64,000 bases of DNA from Micrococcaceae bacterium (GTDB lineage: Bacteria > Actinomycetota > Actinomycetes > Actinomycetales > Micrococcaceae): positions 110,194 to 174,193 of the forward strand of contig JABXHI010000026.1 in the NCBI GenBank assembly GCA_013393415.1, written 5' to 3'. Position numbers and translations under genes: made by a program. Positions within the stretch are counted from its first letter, which is position 1, and the number at the start of each line of letters is the position of its first letter. Positions 26,701 to 35,091 of the stretch are shown here, piece after piece. Under the pieces are notes generated by a model. That model was not told the origin of the DNA. It was given only the letters and a program-made list of their open reading frames with translations, and did not search any database.

Positions 26701-27897
26701 TTGACCAATCGTGACCCGTCCGGTTCGACCCAAGCGCTATATCGGCTGAGCGCCCCGATCAAGGACTATGCGTGGGGATCGACCACGCTGCTTGCCGATC
26801 TCACCGGCGCACCACGGACCACCACCCCGCAGGCTGAGATGTGGTTTGGCACCCATCCCACCACACCGACCCGTCTGGACGACGGCCGGAGCCTGGCCGA
26901 TTTGGCGGATCTGCCTTACCTGGTCAAATTACTGGCAGCCGAACAGCCCCTGTCGATTCAAGCGCACCCAACCATCGCCCAAGCACAGGCCGGCTTCGCG
27001 GCCGAAAACGCGGCGGGCATACCACTGGATGACCCCGAGCGGACCTACCGGGACGCAAATCACAAACCCGAAATGCTGGTGGCGCTCACCGATTTCACAG
27101 CGCTGGCAGGATTCCGTGACCCGAAGGCATCAGCCGAGACGTTTACCACCCTTGCGCAGTTGGTCGATGACGCCGCGCTCACCGCGACGCTACAGACCAT
27201 GGCGCACCAATTGGCACAGGGCAAGCTGAAAGACGTCTTTGGTCAACTCGTCGATACCGACGGGCCCTTTTGGCAACCTGCAGGCTGGACCCAAGCCATC
27301 TTCACCGCGGTCGAAACAGCCGACGTCGATGACGAAAACCTCCGCAACGCTTTGGCCGCGGCACACATCCACCCGGATGATCCCGGTGCGTTGGTCACAC
27401 TGCTCATGAACTTGACGCACTTGGCACCGGGCGAAGCCATCTTCGTGCCCGATGGGACCATCCACGCCTATGTTTCGGGACTTGGGCTCGAGATCATGGC
27501 CACCTCGGATAACGTCATCCGCGGCGGGCTCACCGTCAAACACATCGACATCGATGAGCTGGATCGCGTGGTCAGCTATTCGCCCAGCCGACCACCGCTT
27601 TTGTCTCCCACCGTGAAACACCACGAAAACGTACTCGTCACCCAGTTTGATCCACCGGTAGAAGACTTTGATCTCAACCGTTATGACGTACCTGCCGACT
27701 CGGGTATGCGTATCGCCGCTGGGGCGCCACATGTTGTGGTGTGCACGCATGGCTCGGGGCAGCTGAGCTCCAATGGTGAGGTCGTGGACGTCTCCCCCGG
27801 GACCGGCGTCTACCTGCCCGGTGACGAGCACGACGTTGATCTATCATCGGCCGCTCATGGCGTGACGATGTTTATCGCCAGCCAGCCTGGACACTGA
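26701..27897 (+). CDS. manA: Mannose-6-phosphate isomerase, class I
   Basis: About 398 aa. TTG 26701 is the likely start: AAAGG lies 9 nt upstream and the frame further 5' overlaps the LCP gene. Interconverts fructose-6-P and mannose-6-P; zinc enzyme. Visible: YRLSAPIKDYAWGS, SIQAHPTIAQAQAGF (zinc-ligand Gln/His), YRDANHKPEMLVAL (Glu ligand), FVPDGTIHAYVSGLGLEIMATSDNVIRGGLTVKHID, and the C-terminal cupin segment. The product feeds GDP-mannose and polyprenyl-P-mannose, the donor of the Pmt enzyme encoded at 3.8-5.4 kb. Confidence 0.93.
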   Translation: MTNRDPSGSTQALYRLSAPIKDYAWGSTTLLADLTGAPRTTTPQAEMWFGTHPTTPTRLDDGRSLADLADLPYLVKLLAAEQPLSIQAHPTIAQAQAGFAAENAAGIPLDDPERTYRDANHKPEMLVALTDFTALAGFRDPKASAETFTTLAQLVDDAALTATLQTMAHQLAQGKLKDVFGQLVDTDGPFWQPAGWTQAIFTAVETADVDDENLRNALAAAHIHPDDPGALVTLLMNLTHLAPGEAIFVPDGTIHAYVSGLGLEIMATSDNVIRGGLTVKHIDIDELDRVVSYSPSRPPLLSPTVKHHENVLVTQFDPPVEDFDLNRYDVPADSGMRIAAGAPHVVVCTHGSGQLSSNGEVVDVSPGTGVYLPGDEHDVDLSSAAHGVTMFIASQPGH

Positions 27898-27915
27898 ACA
27901 ACTGCGCGATAAAAT
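27888..27915 (+). promoter_or_regulatory. Promoter of the 78-aa gene (leaderless type)
   Basis: TGGACA, a 16-nt spacer, and TAAAAT (27910-27915), with only CGGGTC between the -10 and the ATG. No Shine-Dalgarno is present. Confidence 0.5.
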
Positions 27916-27921
27916 CGGGTC

Positions 27922-28158
27922 ATGCCCAATATCCCAATAGATATTAAAGCGACGGACCAAACCGAAGCGAAACGTATCCTGGCGCTGTACCAGCGAGGTG
28001 AACGGCATGGTGTTCTCGAGGAAGAAGTAACCAACGAAGCGTGGAACGCCGGATGGACCCCGGTGGGTAGACCGATCTTTATCGGTCTCAGTAATGGCGA
28101 ACCAGTACTATACCGGTTCGAGGTGCCGGTCGAGACTAGCCTTGGACGCCACGGCTAA
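27922..28158 (+). CDS. Small hypothetical protein (78 aa)
   Basis: I do not recognise this gene. The sequence is soluble and mixed in charge: MPNIPIDIKATDQTEAKRI at the start, EEEVTNEAWNAGWTPVGRP in the middle. It has no signal peptide or membrane segment. The good -10 box exactly 6 nt before the ATG supports a real, leaderless gene. It lies between manA and an accessory patch of membrane proteins. Confidence 0.55.
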   Translation: MPNIPIDIKATDQTEAKRILALYQRGERHGVLEEEVTNEAWNAGWTPVGRPIFIGLSNGEPVLYRFEVPVETSLGRHG

Positions 28159-28225
28159 CGCAAGGATCTTGAGCTAAACGAACGCCGTAATATTCTGCTG
28201 GTTAGGCGTTGCGGCGTAGCATCCG

Positions 28226-28471
28226 CTATTCGTCGGGGTTGATCTTTTTGTCAGACCAACCGCCGACGAGCATCCCGAGCGGGAACGCAATAATGACGAA
28301 GAGCACGACCCCAATGATGGCCACTACCGGGCCTGGCTCGATCACTCCTGCTTCGGTGAGGAGCCAGAACCCGCCGGCAAATACCAGCGCAACGATCAGT
28401 ACGGTGATGCGTGCAGCTTTCTTACCTAAAACTCGTCCGAAATACCCTTGCACGTTGTTGTTCTCAGCCAT
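28226..28471 (-). CDS. Small two-helix membrane protein
   Basis: About 81 aa, start ATG 28471 (MAENNNVQGYF) with GGTGGA four nt upstream; GTG 28480 is an alternative. Two hydrophobic helices (ITVLIVALVFAGGFWLL and GPVVAIIGVVLFVIIAFPLGML) end in a short charged tail. Function unknown. It is read together with the next upstream membrane gene, 17 nt away, so the two probably form a pair. Confidence 0.6.
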   Translation of the reverse strand: MAENNNVQGYFGRVLGKKAARITVLIVALVFAGGFWLLTEAGVIEPGPVVAIIGVVLFVIIAFPLGMLVGGWSDKKINPDE

Positions 28472-28488
28472 GCTTTCCACCGGTCCTT

Positions 28489-28821
28489 TCAGCTGTCTTT
28501 CGGGTCTGCCCCGATGTGCCTATTGGGCTTACGTTGGCGGCGTCGTTCCATCACGGGCGCGAGAAACGGAATGTACACCAGATAGATAAAGGCCAGCAGT
28601 ATCAGCCAGACCCAGAGCATATTGCCCCACCCGAACTCGGAAATGGACATTCCTTCTTCGTTGAGCCGCCGCCTTCGCGCGCCAGTCACCAAGGCGATCA
28701 CAGGGATGACCAGCGTTAACAGCGGGAGGCCTAGGTACAGGGCTACCGGACCGAACCCCTGGTGCTTCTTCTGGTACCTGTCCCTGAAGCACATATATAC
28801 ATCGTGACATACGCTGGTCAT
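28489..28821 (-). CDS. Small membrane protein (about 110 aa)
   Basis: Two hydrophobic segments (PVALYLGLPLLTLVIPVIALVTG and MLWVWLILLAFIYLVYIPFLAPV), with a basic loop RRRR between and a basic C-terminus. The exact start is uncertain: ATG 28821 and ATG 28794 are both in frame and neither has a ribosome site. Not recognised as a known family. Same strand as the 81-aa membrane protein downstream. Confidence 0.5.
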   Translation of the reverse strand: MTSVCHDVYMCFRDRYQKKHQGFGPVALYLGLPLLTLVIPVIALVTGARRRRLNEEGMSISEFGWGNMLWVWLILLAFIYLVYIPFLAPVMERRRQRKPNRHIGADPKDS

Positions 28822-28832
28822 GCATAAACATG

Positions 28833-28857
28833 ATTCGGGGGCGAACCACCCCCGGAT
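28833..28857. repeat. GC-rich inverted repeat
   Basis: ATTCGGGGG and CCCCCGGAT form a 9-bp stem (one G-T pair) with a 7-nt loop, just upstream of the 110-aa membrane protein gene. No T-run follows; it may be an operator or an RNA hairpin. Confidence 0.3.
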
Positions 28858-29050
28858 ATCCAGGGCCTTGCCGCAAAACCGAAACTACGAAAGGCCGAGG
28901 CGTCCGCTCTATCTGCCAGGTTGAGATGAATGGGCACTTTCACGAAACATCCACGGCTGTAGTTGTCCTGGCTGTACAACCCAGGTAGCATCTTGCTTTC
29001 ACTGATATTTGGCGCATATCGCGCTCTGCTGTGAATAACTGGAGGTCTTG

Positions 29051-30397
29051 GTGCAGCAAGTTCGGCTCCTACGGCGACACATGTGGGGCATTGCTGGCAC
29101 ATTATTGATCATTGCAGCGTTCATAGTACTTTGCGCGGCAAGTGTGCATGTCAGAGGCCTTCCAGCCGAGCCCTGGGCCTGCGACGAGTTTGACTGCGCA
29201 GATCCGATCTACGACCTACGGGCGCCGTATGTTCCCATCACCATTGGTGCACTACTGACAGGTACCGTCGGCATTATCCTGCTGATACTGGCCCGCCCGA
29301 TCCGTTGGGCAAGCTTTGCTGGACGTCCACGTGGATGGTCGCGAGCCCTACTCAATACGATCCTATGTGTCGGCCTCGCCGCCGGTGTGCTGATCCCGTG
29401 GTGGGCATTATTGAGCGGGGTCATCAATTGGAGCGTGCCAACGGTGTCATTGGTCGTGGTCTTGGGGCTCACCACCGTGCACATCATGCTGTGGGCATGG
29501 CTTCGACGCCAGCATGGGCGGGACCGAGACTCGTGGGGCGCGGCCCTAGCAGTGCAGGCGATCGTCAGCGTAGCGACGGTGTCCATCTCTGCGCCGTTTC
29601 TTCCTCTGACGTATCTGCTGGCGCCGCCGATGCAATTGATCCTGCTGCTCGTGGGTGCAAGGATCGCAGCAAAGATGTTGCAAGGTGAAGGGGAAGAGCA
29701 GTATCTCGAGCGTGAGAAAGCAGCATCAAGCATTCAAATCGTTGCCGTTGCTGGGCTTGTCGTTGTTATTGGCATTGGCACCGTTTGGGCTTCGTTGCCT
29801 AGACCGGTCCCCGATGCCTTGCAGGCGCGTATCGATGCCGGCGACTGGCCCATAAGAAAAGACACAGAAGAGTCCAGGCCACAGCAACCTGCACCAAGCG
29901 AACCAGCCGCGAGAACACCAGCAACCCAACCCACTCAGGCAGCACCAGAGTGCAAGGCTTCTGCGCTGGATATGACGATTGAAGGATGGGACGCTGCCAC
30001 AGGCGCCCGCGCAGCAACGCTCGTAGTGACTAATAGCCACGCATCCGATGCCTGTCAGCTCCAAGGACTACCTGGGTTTCGGATTATTCAGGCTGGAGAC
30101 GACCTCGACGTCGAGATCAATGAGTATGATATTTCACCCAGCACTGAAGACCTATATTCAACGATCACCATCGGCCCGCAAGAGTCGGCGGAATCAGTCC
30201 TCTACTGGCGCGGAGAACGAAGTGCCTATCATGACGATTCTGCCCAGCGAGCTGAGGTGTTGATCGACGATACATGGGTCCAAGCCGATTTCGAGTTTCA
30301 AGAAGGCAACACACCATCCGACTCGCCATTCGATGTGGTTGAGCACAGCGAGCTAGACATCAGCAAATGGTCTCCCAGTGACCGCCTAGTTCAGTAG
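29051..30397 (+). CDS. Multi-pass membrane protein with C-terminal DUF4232-like domain
   Basis: About 448 aa. GTG 29051 is chosen over TTG 29048 because GGAGG (29041-29045) is then 5 nt away. Six or so hydrophobic segments fill residues 10-240. A Pro/Gln/Thr-rich linker (ESRPQQPAPSEPAARTPATQ) leads to a C-terminal extracytoplasmic domain of ~140 residues. Its pattern of CKASALDMTIEGW, LVVTNSHASDACQLQGLPGFRI resembles DUF4232 (paired Cys, Asn/Ser turn, LxGxPG). Function unknown; cell-surface sensing or envelope role is a guess. Confidence 0.65.
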   Translation: MQQVRLLRRHMWGIAGTLLIIAAFIVLCAASVHVRGLPAEPWACDEFDCADPIYDLRAPYVPITIGALLTGTVGIILLILARPIRWASFAGRPRGWSRALLNTILCVGLAAGVLIPWWALLSGVINWSVPTVSLVVVLGLTTVHIMLWAWLRRQHGRDRDSWGAALAVQAIVSVATVSISAPFLPLTYLLAPPMQLILLLVGARIAAKMLQGEGEEQYLEREKAASSIQIVAVAGLVVVIGIGTVWASLPRPVPDALQARIDAGDWPIRKDTEESRPQQPAPSEPAARTPATQPTQAAPECKASALDMTIEGWDAATGARAATLVVTNSHASDACQLQGLPGFRIIQAGDDLDVEINEYDISPSTEDLYSTITIGPQESAESVLYWRGERSAYHDDSAQRAEVLIDDTWVQADFEFQEGNTPSDSPFDVVEHSELDISKWSPSDRLVQ

Positions 30398-30507
30398 GAA
30401 TTGGTATAAAAAGGTGCCCGCATAGACGCTATTTTTGTATTCAGCGACGTGATCCTGCTTTCAAAGCACCAAGCGAAGTACCGCGGTACCTTTACGCGAA
30501 CGCCCCG

Positions 30508-30852
30508 TCATGGGTGCGTTGTGGTCTTGTCTATTTTGAATCTATTTCCTGTGATGATATATATCACAGCAAACAGACTTATAGCTACAACCAAGATGGT
30601 GCTGGCAATCGCAAGCCCGGCAGAGCTCACGATCTGTCCTAGTAGTAGCAGCAATAGACTGCCCGATATAGCAAACATAACTTTTCCCATGAATTTAGAA
30701 AGGGAGACTATATCGTATTTTGCTTTTTCTTCTGGGGACATCGTGTTATAACCTGCGATCAGAAAAGTGGCTTTTACGTTTATAAATAATGTCGCCAAGA
30801 CAAGAAACAACGCGGTGATAATTATGGTTATAAGCACTTGCAACGTCACCAA
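30508..30852 (-). CDS. DUF3784-like small membrane protein
   Basis: About 114 aa, start TTG 30852 (or GTG 30849). Three hydrophobic segments surround FLIAGYNTMSPEEKAKYD and LSKFMGKVMF, a pattern I associate with DUF3784, which is common in Firmicutes. Its codons (ATA, TTA, AAA, TAT rich) are clearly more AT-rich than neighbouring genes, pointing to recent transfer. No neighbours of the same origin are visible. Function unknown. Confidence 0.6.
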   Translation of the reverse strand: MVTLQVLITIIITALFLVLATLFINVKATFLIAGYNTMSPEEKAKYDIVSLSKFMGKVMFAISGSLLLLLLGQIVSSAGLAIASTILVVAISLFAVIYIITGNRFKIDKTTTHP

Positions 30853-31068
30853 TTTAGTACTGAATATGCAATCCTTTTATCACCTGTATTCTACAAGCTT
30901 TCTCTTAGGAATAGAGGTCGATCAGAGCGGGACTAGCTCGGGTCTCCGAAGGTGCTCAGCACACGATGCCGATAGGGGTCGCCTTGGTGGCAAGGCTAGC
31001 TGGGAGAAAAAGAAGGCCGCAGCCACCAACGACAATACGTCAGTGACTGTGGTCCAAGCTCTTTGTGG

Positions 31069-32073
31069 TTAGTTATCTTTTTTCCATTTTGTCAGGCGAT
31101 GTTCGGCTTCAATGAGCCGTACGGTACCGCTCTCGCCGCGCATCACAATCGACTGAGTCTCGATGCGGTTGGAGGAATACCGAGTACCGCGCAGCAAATC
31201 GCCATCGGTAATGCCGGTGGCTGCGAAGTAGCAATTCTGAGTCGCGACCAAGTCATCGGTGGTCAAAATAGCGTCCAGATCGTGTCCGGCATCAATTGCT
31301 TTTTGACGTTCTTCATCGTCAACCGGAGCTAGACGACCCTGAATCATGCCGCCGGTTGCCTTGATTGCACACGCGGTGATGATGCCCTCGGGCGTGCCAC
31401 CGGTACCCAACAGAATGTCGACGTCGGTGTTGTGACGAGCAGCGGCAATACCGCCGGCCACATCGCCGTCCATAATGAACTTCACACGCGCACCCGCTTC
31501 CCGAATTTCACGCACCAGGCCTTTGTGCCGTGGACGATCCAGCACACACACGTTGAGCTGGGAGATTTTTTTATTCAGGGCCTTCGACAACAACTGCAAG
31601 TTTTGCTTGACGGGTAGGCGCAGATCCACCATGTCGGCGGCTTCTGGTCCGACGACCATCTTTTCCATGTAAAACACGCTCGAGGCGTCATACATCGAAC
31701 CACGTTCAGCAACTGCCATAACCGACAGGGCGTTGTTATACCCCATGGCCGTTAGGCTCGTGCCGTCGATGGGATCCACTGCAACATCGACCTTCGGACC
31801 CAGGCCGTCTCCGACACGCTCGCCGTTGTACAGCATGGGGGCTTCGTCCTTTTCGCCCTCACCGATCACTACGGTGCCGTCCATGTGCACGGTGTGGAGG
31901 AAACCACGCATAGCGTCCACGGCTGCACCGTCTGCGATTTTCTTTTCGCCTAAGCCCACCCACTCGGAGGCACCGATCGCGGCAGCTTCGGTTACGCGGA
32001 CCAGTTCCATTGCCAGGTTTCGGTCTTGCGTACCGGCACCTTCAAATTGCTGTGCCGAAGACTTGTTCGTCAT
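31069..32073 (-). CDS. glpX: Class II fructose-1,6-bisphosphatase
   Basis: 334 aa, ATG 32073 with TGGAG upstream. Dephosphorylates fructose-1,6-bisphosphate in gluconeogenesis. Visible: RNLAMELVRVTEAAAIGASEW, IGEGEKDEAPMLYNGE and VDPIDGTSLTAMG (metal and substrate ligands), IMDGDVAGGIAAA, and LGTGGTPEGIITACAIKATGG. Full length. This is the usual sole FBPase of Actinobacteria. It is divergent from DUF4245, as in many Micrococcales. Confidence 0.96.
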   Translation of the reverse strand: MTNKSSAQQFEGAGTQDRNLAMELVRVTEAAAIGASEWVGLGEKKIADGAAVDAMRGFLHTVHMDGTVVIGEGEKDEAPMLYNGERVGDGLGPKVDVAVDPIDGTSLTAMGYNNALSVMAVAERGSMYDASSVFYMEKMVVGPEAADMVDLRLPVKQNLQLLSKALNKKISQLNVCVLDRPRHKGLVREIREAGARVKFIMDGDVAGGIAAARHNTDVDILLGTGGTPEGIITACAIKATGGMIQGRLAPVDDEERQKAIDAGHDLDAILTTDDLVATQNCYFAATGITDGDLLRGTRYSSNRIETQSIVMRGESGTVRLIEAEHRLTKWKKDN

Positions 32074-32211
32074 GTAGCTACTCCAAAGAAAACAGACTGT
32101 GCAGAGGAAAAATTACTTCACCATTCTAGCCGAATGTGGTCGAGCGCTGGTTTGGTGGCACAATAGGGTCGTAGAATAAGAAAATTCTGGTGTTGTTGCA
32201 AAGGAAAGACC

Positions 32212-32880
32212 ATCACTACCAATTATGACGAGGCCGACGCCACACCGGCCGAGACTCATCAGGATGACGCACTCCCCAAGCCCAAACTGACCAAATCGCA
32301 GGGCAACCGGATGAGTCAAACTGCCAAGGCCATGACCTATTCGGTCCTGGCTTCCATTGCGATCGTATTCGCCTGGATGGCCATCAACCCGCAACCGGAG
32401 ATGGAATACGAGTCTGGCGTGGATGCCCCGGTGGTCGCTGAAGAGGTTTCCACCGTGGCCGCGTTCACGCCCGCGACAGTCAATGCACCGGAGAGTTGGC
32501 GCACGAACTTTGCCCGGTGGAATTCTGGCTCATCCGATGAGGTACCCGCGTGGAATGTTGGGTATCTGACCGAGGAAGATGAATTCTTTGGCATTTCCCA
32601 GAGCGCTCACGCCAACGACGGTTGGATCGATGACAAGATCAGCCCGGTCGGTGAACCCACAGAAACCACCGTGGCCAATCATGACGTCACACGCTGGGTT
32701 GGCGATGACGACCACATTTATTTGGTCGCTGAATTCGACCATGATCCCGATGCCCTGGAGACCGTCGAACAGGCAGAGGCCCCGGAACCTTCCGAATCCA
32801 TGACGCTGATCTTGTCGGGTTCGATGGAAGAACAAACTCTGCACCAGCTCGCGGCGGAAGTCATCAATCAATACCGCTAA
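32212..32880 (+). CDS. DUF4245 family protein, possibly started at ATC
   Basis: The recognisable protein has one N-terminal membrane helix (AMTYSVLASIAIVFAWMAI) and an extracytoplasmic DUF4245 domain (WRTNFARWNS, GYLTEEDEFFGISQS). An ATG exists at 32311, but family-like coding sequence (KPKLTKSQGNRM) continues upstream to 32212. The open stretch after the upstream TAG contains no ATG, GTG or TTG in frame. An ATC at 32212 has AAGGA six nt upstream, so I extend the gene to it; if wrong the start is 32311. It is followed by carbonic anhydrase and fumC. Function unknown. Confidence 0.7.
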   Translation: MTTNYDEADATPAETHQDDALPKPKLTKSQGNRMSQTAKAMTYSVLASIAIVFAWMAINPQPEMEYESGVDAPVVAEEVSTVAAFTPATVNAPESWRTNFARWNSGSSDEVPAWNVGYLTEEDEFFGISQSAHANDGWIDDKISPVGEPTETTVANHDVTRWVGDDDHIYLVAEFDHDPDALETVEQAEAPEPSESMTLILSGSMEEQTLHQLAAEVINQYR

Positions 32881-32928
32881 CCACCACCGATGAAGCGCCA
32901 AAAGAGGTGCGATAGCAAAGGAGCCCAC

Positions 32929-33549
32929 ATGCCCTCAACACTGACGCCCCAGCAAGCATGGGGACTACTCGAAGCCGGCAACGAGCGGTTCACGCAAGGC
33001 ACGGTGAACCATCCGCATCAGGATGCTGACCGCCGGACCGCTCTGGAGAATTCTCAGAGCCCGCACGCGGTGATCTTTGGTTGTGCTGATTCCCGCTTGG
33101 CCGCCGAGATTATTTTCGATGTGGGATTGGGCGACGTCTTTGTTATCCGCACCGCGGGCCAGGTCATGGACGACGCTGTCCTGGGCTCGCTACAGTTCGC
33201 GGTCGAAGAAATCAATGTACCCCTGATCATTATTTTGGGGCACGATAATTGTGGCGCGGTGACCGCCGCGGTGGACGCCATGGAAACCGCCGTGATGCCC
33301 CGGAGTTTTATGCGTTCACTGGTCGAACGCATTTTGCCATCGGTCATGGCAGCCAAGTCCAAGGGCGTGAGCGATGTCAACGGCACCGTGAAAGAACATA
33401 CGAACCAAACCGTACACCGGGTCGTGGAGACTTCCAGCGCCGTCGCAGAAGCCGTCGCAGAAGGCAAGACTGCCGTCATGGCGGTCACGTATTCACTGTC
33501 CGATGGTTCGGTCCATATTGGCGATACGTTGGGTCCCGTGCAGGCCTAA
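32929..33549 (+). CDS. Beta-class carbonic anhydrase
   Basis: 206 aa, ATG 32929 with AAAGGAG seven nt upstream. Interconverts CO2 and bicarbonate. Zinc ligands Cys52, His105 and Cys108 (FGCADSR; GHDNCGA) and the Asp54-Arg56 dyad are all present, with RTAGQV between. About 50 nt after DUF4245, so probably the same transcript. Bicarbonate supply for PurK and carboxylases is a reasonable inferred role. Confidence 0.95.
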   Translation: MPSTLTPQQAWGLLEAGNERFTQGTVNHPHQDADRRTALENSQSPHAVIFGCADSRLAAEIIFDVGLGDVFVIRTAGQVMDDAVLGSLQFAVEEINVPLIIILGHDNCGAVTAAVDAMETAVMPRSFMRSLVERILPSVMAAKSKGVSDVNGTVKEHTNQTVHRVVETSSAVAEAVAEGKTAVMAVTYSLSDGSVHIGDTLGPVQA

Positions 33550-33602
33550 CCGAGCACCGTTACCGCAGCAAAAAATACACATCAATCAGGGTAGTTCCCA
33601 AC

Positions 33603-33608
33603 TAGGAT
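33603..33608 (+). promoter_or_regulatory. -10 box of fumC (leaderless type)
   Basis: TAGGAT, 7 nt before ATG 33616. It decides between ATG 33607 and ATG 33616 in favour of the latter. Confidence 0.4.
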
Positions 33609-33615
33609 GAGGGTT

Positions 33616-35037
33616 ATGACAGCGAAGTCTAATGATCAACAATTCCGTATCGAACACGACACCATGGGCGAAGTCCAGGTGCCAATCAACGCGTTGTATT
33701 CCGCACAAACCCAGCGTGCCGTCGAAAACTTTCCGATTTCTGGACAGGGCCTTGAACCGGCTCACATCCAGGCTTTGGGCATGGTGAAAAAAGCGTGTGC
33801 GGTGGCAAATAATGAACTCGGCGTGATCACCGACGATCAGGCCCAAGCCATCCAGTCTGCCGCCGATCAGCTCATCGCTGGCGAGCACGCCGACCAGTTC
33901 CCCATCGATGTCTTCCAGACCGGTTCGGGCACGTCGTCGAATATGAACACTAACGAAGTGCTTGCAAGCTTGGCGAACCAGGCGTTGCAGGCCGCAGGCT
34001 CGGAAGCTACCGTCCACCCGAATGACCATGTCAACGCGTCACAATCATCCAACGATGTGTTCCCGACCTCGGTTCACCTGGCCGCGACCAATGCCCTGAT
34101 CAACGATCTGCAGCCAGCCCTCGTGCATCTGGCCGAGGCACTCGAGCGCAAAGAAAAGGCGTTTGAGACCGTCGTCAAATCTGGCCGCACCCACCTCATG
34201 GATGCCACCCCGGTCACCATGGGTCAAGAATTCGGTGGCTATGCTGCACAGGTGCGCTATGCCATTGAACGTATCGAGTCCGCGCTGCCGCGCGTCGCCG
34301 AAGTCCCACTGGGCGGTACTGCCGTTGGAACCGGCATCAACACACCACGGGGTTTCTCCGAACGTGTCATTGAGGTTTTGGCGGAAGAGTCTGGCTTGCC
34401 AATCACCGAAGCTCGCAACCATTTTGAGGCACAGGCCAACCGTGATGGCCTCGTCGAAGCGTCGGGCCAGTTGCGCAACATCGCGTATTCCCTGCTGAAG
34501 ATCAACAACGACCTGCGCTGGATGGGTTCTGGACCGAACACGGGCCTGGGCGAGCTCGCGATCCCGGATCTGCAGCCGGGTTCCTCGATCATGCCGGGCA
34601 AGGTCAACCCCGTCATCGTCGAAGCAGTGTCGCAGGTGTGTGCACAGGTCATCGGGAATGACACCACGATTTCGTTGTCATCGACCAACGGTGCATTCGA
34701 GCTCAACGTCGGCATCCCCGTCATGGCTTCGAACCTGTTGGAATCCATCCGCTTCCTGGCCAACTCGTCGCGTGTCATGGCAGATAAGATGATCGATGGT
34801 CTAGAGGCCAACGTTGAGCGCGCTGCGTTCCTTGCCGGTGCGTCCCCATCGATCGTGACCCCGCTGAACAAGATCATCGGCTATGAAGCGGCCGCTGAGA
34901 TCGCTAAATACGCTGTCACGGAAAAGGTAACCGTCCGCGAAGCGACCGTTGCCTTGGGCTATGTCGAGCGTGGTGACGTCACCGAGGCCCAACTCGATAA
35001 GGCACTCGACCCCATGTCGATGACCCGTCCAAGCTAA
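33616..35037 (+). CDS. fumC: Fumarate hydratase, class II
   Basis: About 473 aa. TCA-cycle enzyme interconverting fumarate and malate. Visible: [78 protein letters not shown] and the superfamily signature [12 protein letters not shown] take ATG 33616 since TAGGAT precedes it by 7 nt; ATG 33607 is in frame as well. A long perfect hairpin follows the stop. Confidence 0.96.
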   Translation: MTAKSNDQQFRIEHDTMGEVQVPINALYSAQTQRAVENFPISGQGLEPAHIQALGMVKKACAVANNELGVITDDQAQAIQSAADQLIAGEHADQFPIDVFQTGSGTSSNMNTNEVLASLANQALQAAGSEATVHPNDHVNASQSSNDVFPTSVHLAATNALINDLQPALVHLAEALERKEKAFETVVKSGRTHLMDATPVTMGQEFGGYAAQVRYAIERIESALPRVAEVPLGGTAVGTGINTPRGFSERVIEVLAEESGLPITEARNHFEAQANRDGLVEASGQLRNIAYSLLKINNDLRWMGSGPNTGLGELAIPDLQPGSSIMPGKVNPVIVEAVSQVCAQVIGNDTTISLSSTNGAFELNVGIPVMASNLLESIRFLANSSRVMADKMIDGLEANVERAAFLAGASPSIVTPLNKIIGYEAAAEIAKYAVTEKVTVREATVALGYVERGDVTEAQLDKALDPMSMTRPS

Positions 35038-35053
35038 CCCAAACACTGCTGTT

Positions 35054-35088
35054 CGTTGTCCTCGCACTGTGTCAGTGCGAGGACAACG
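35054..35088. terminator. Hairpin between convergent fumC and the monooxygenase gene
   Basis: A perfect 16-bp stem (CGTTGTCCTCGCACTG with its complement) and a 3-nt loop, then TGTTT. It lies between the fumC stop and the convergent gene, which ends at 35092. The weak U-run makes it more likely to serve fumC. Confidence 0.75.
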
Positions 35089-35091
35089 TGT

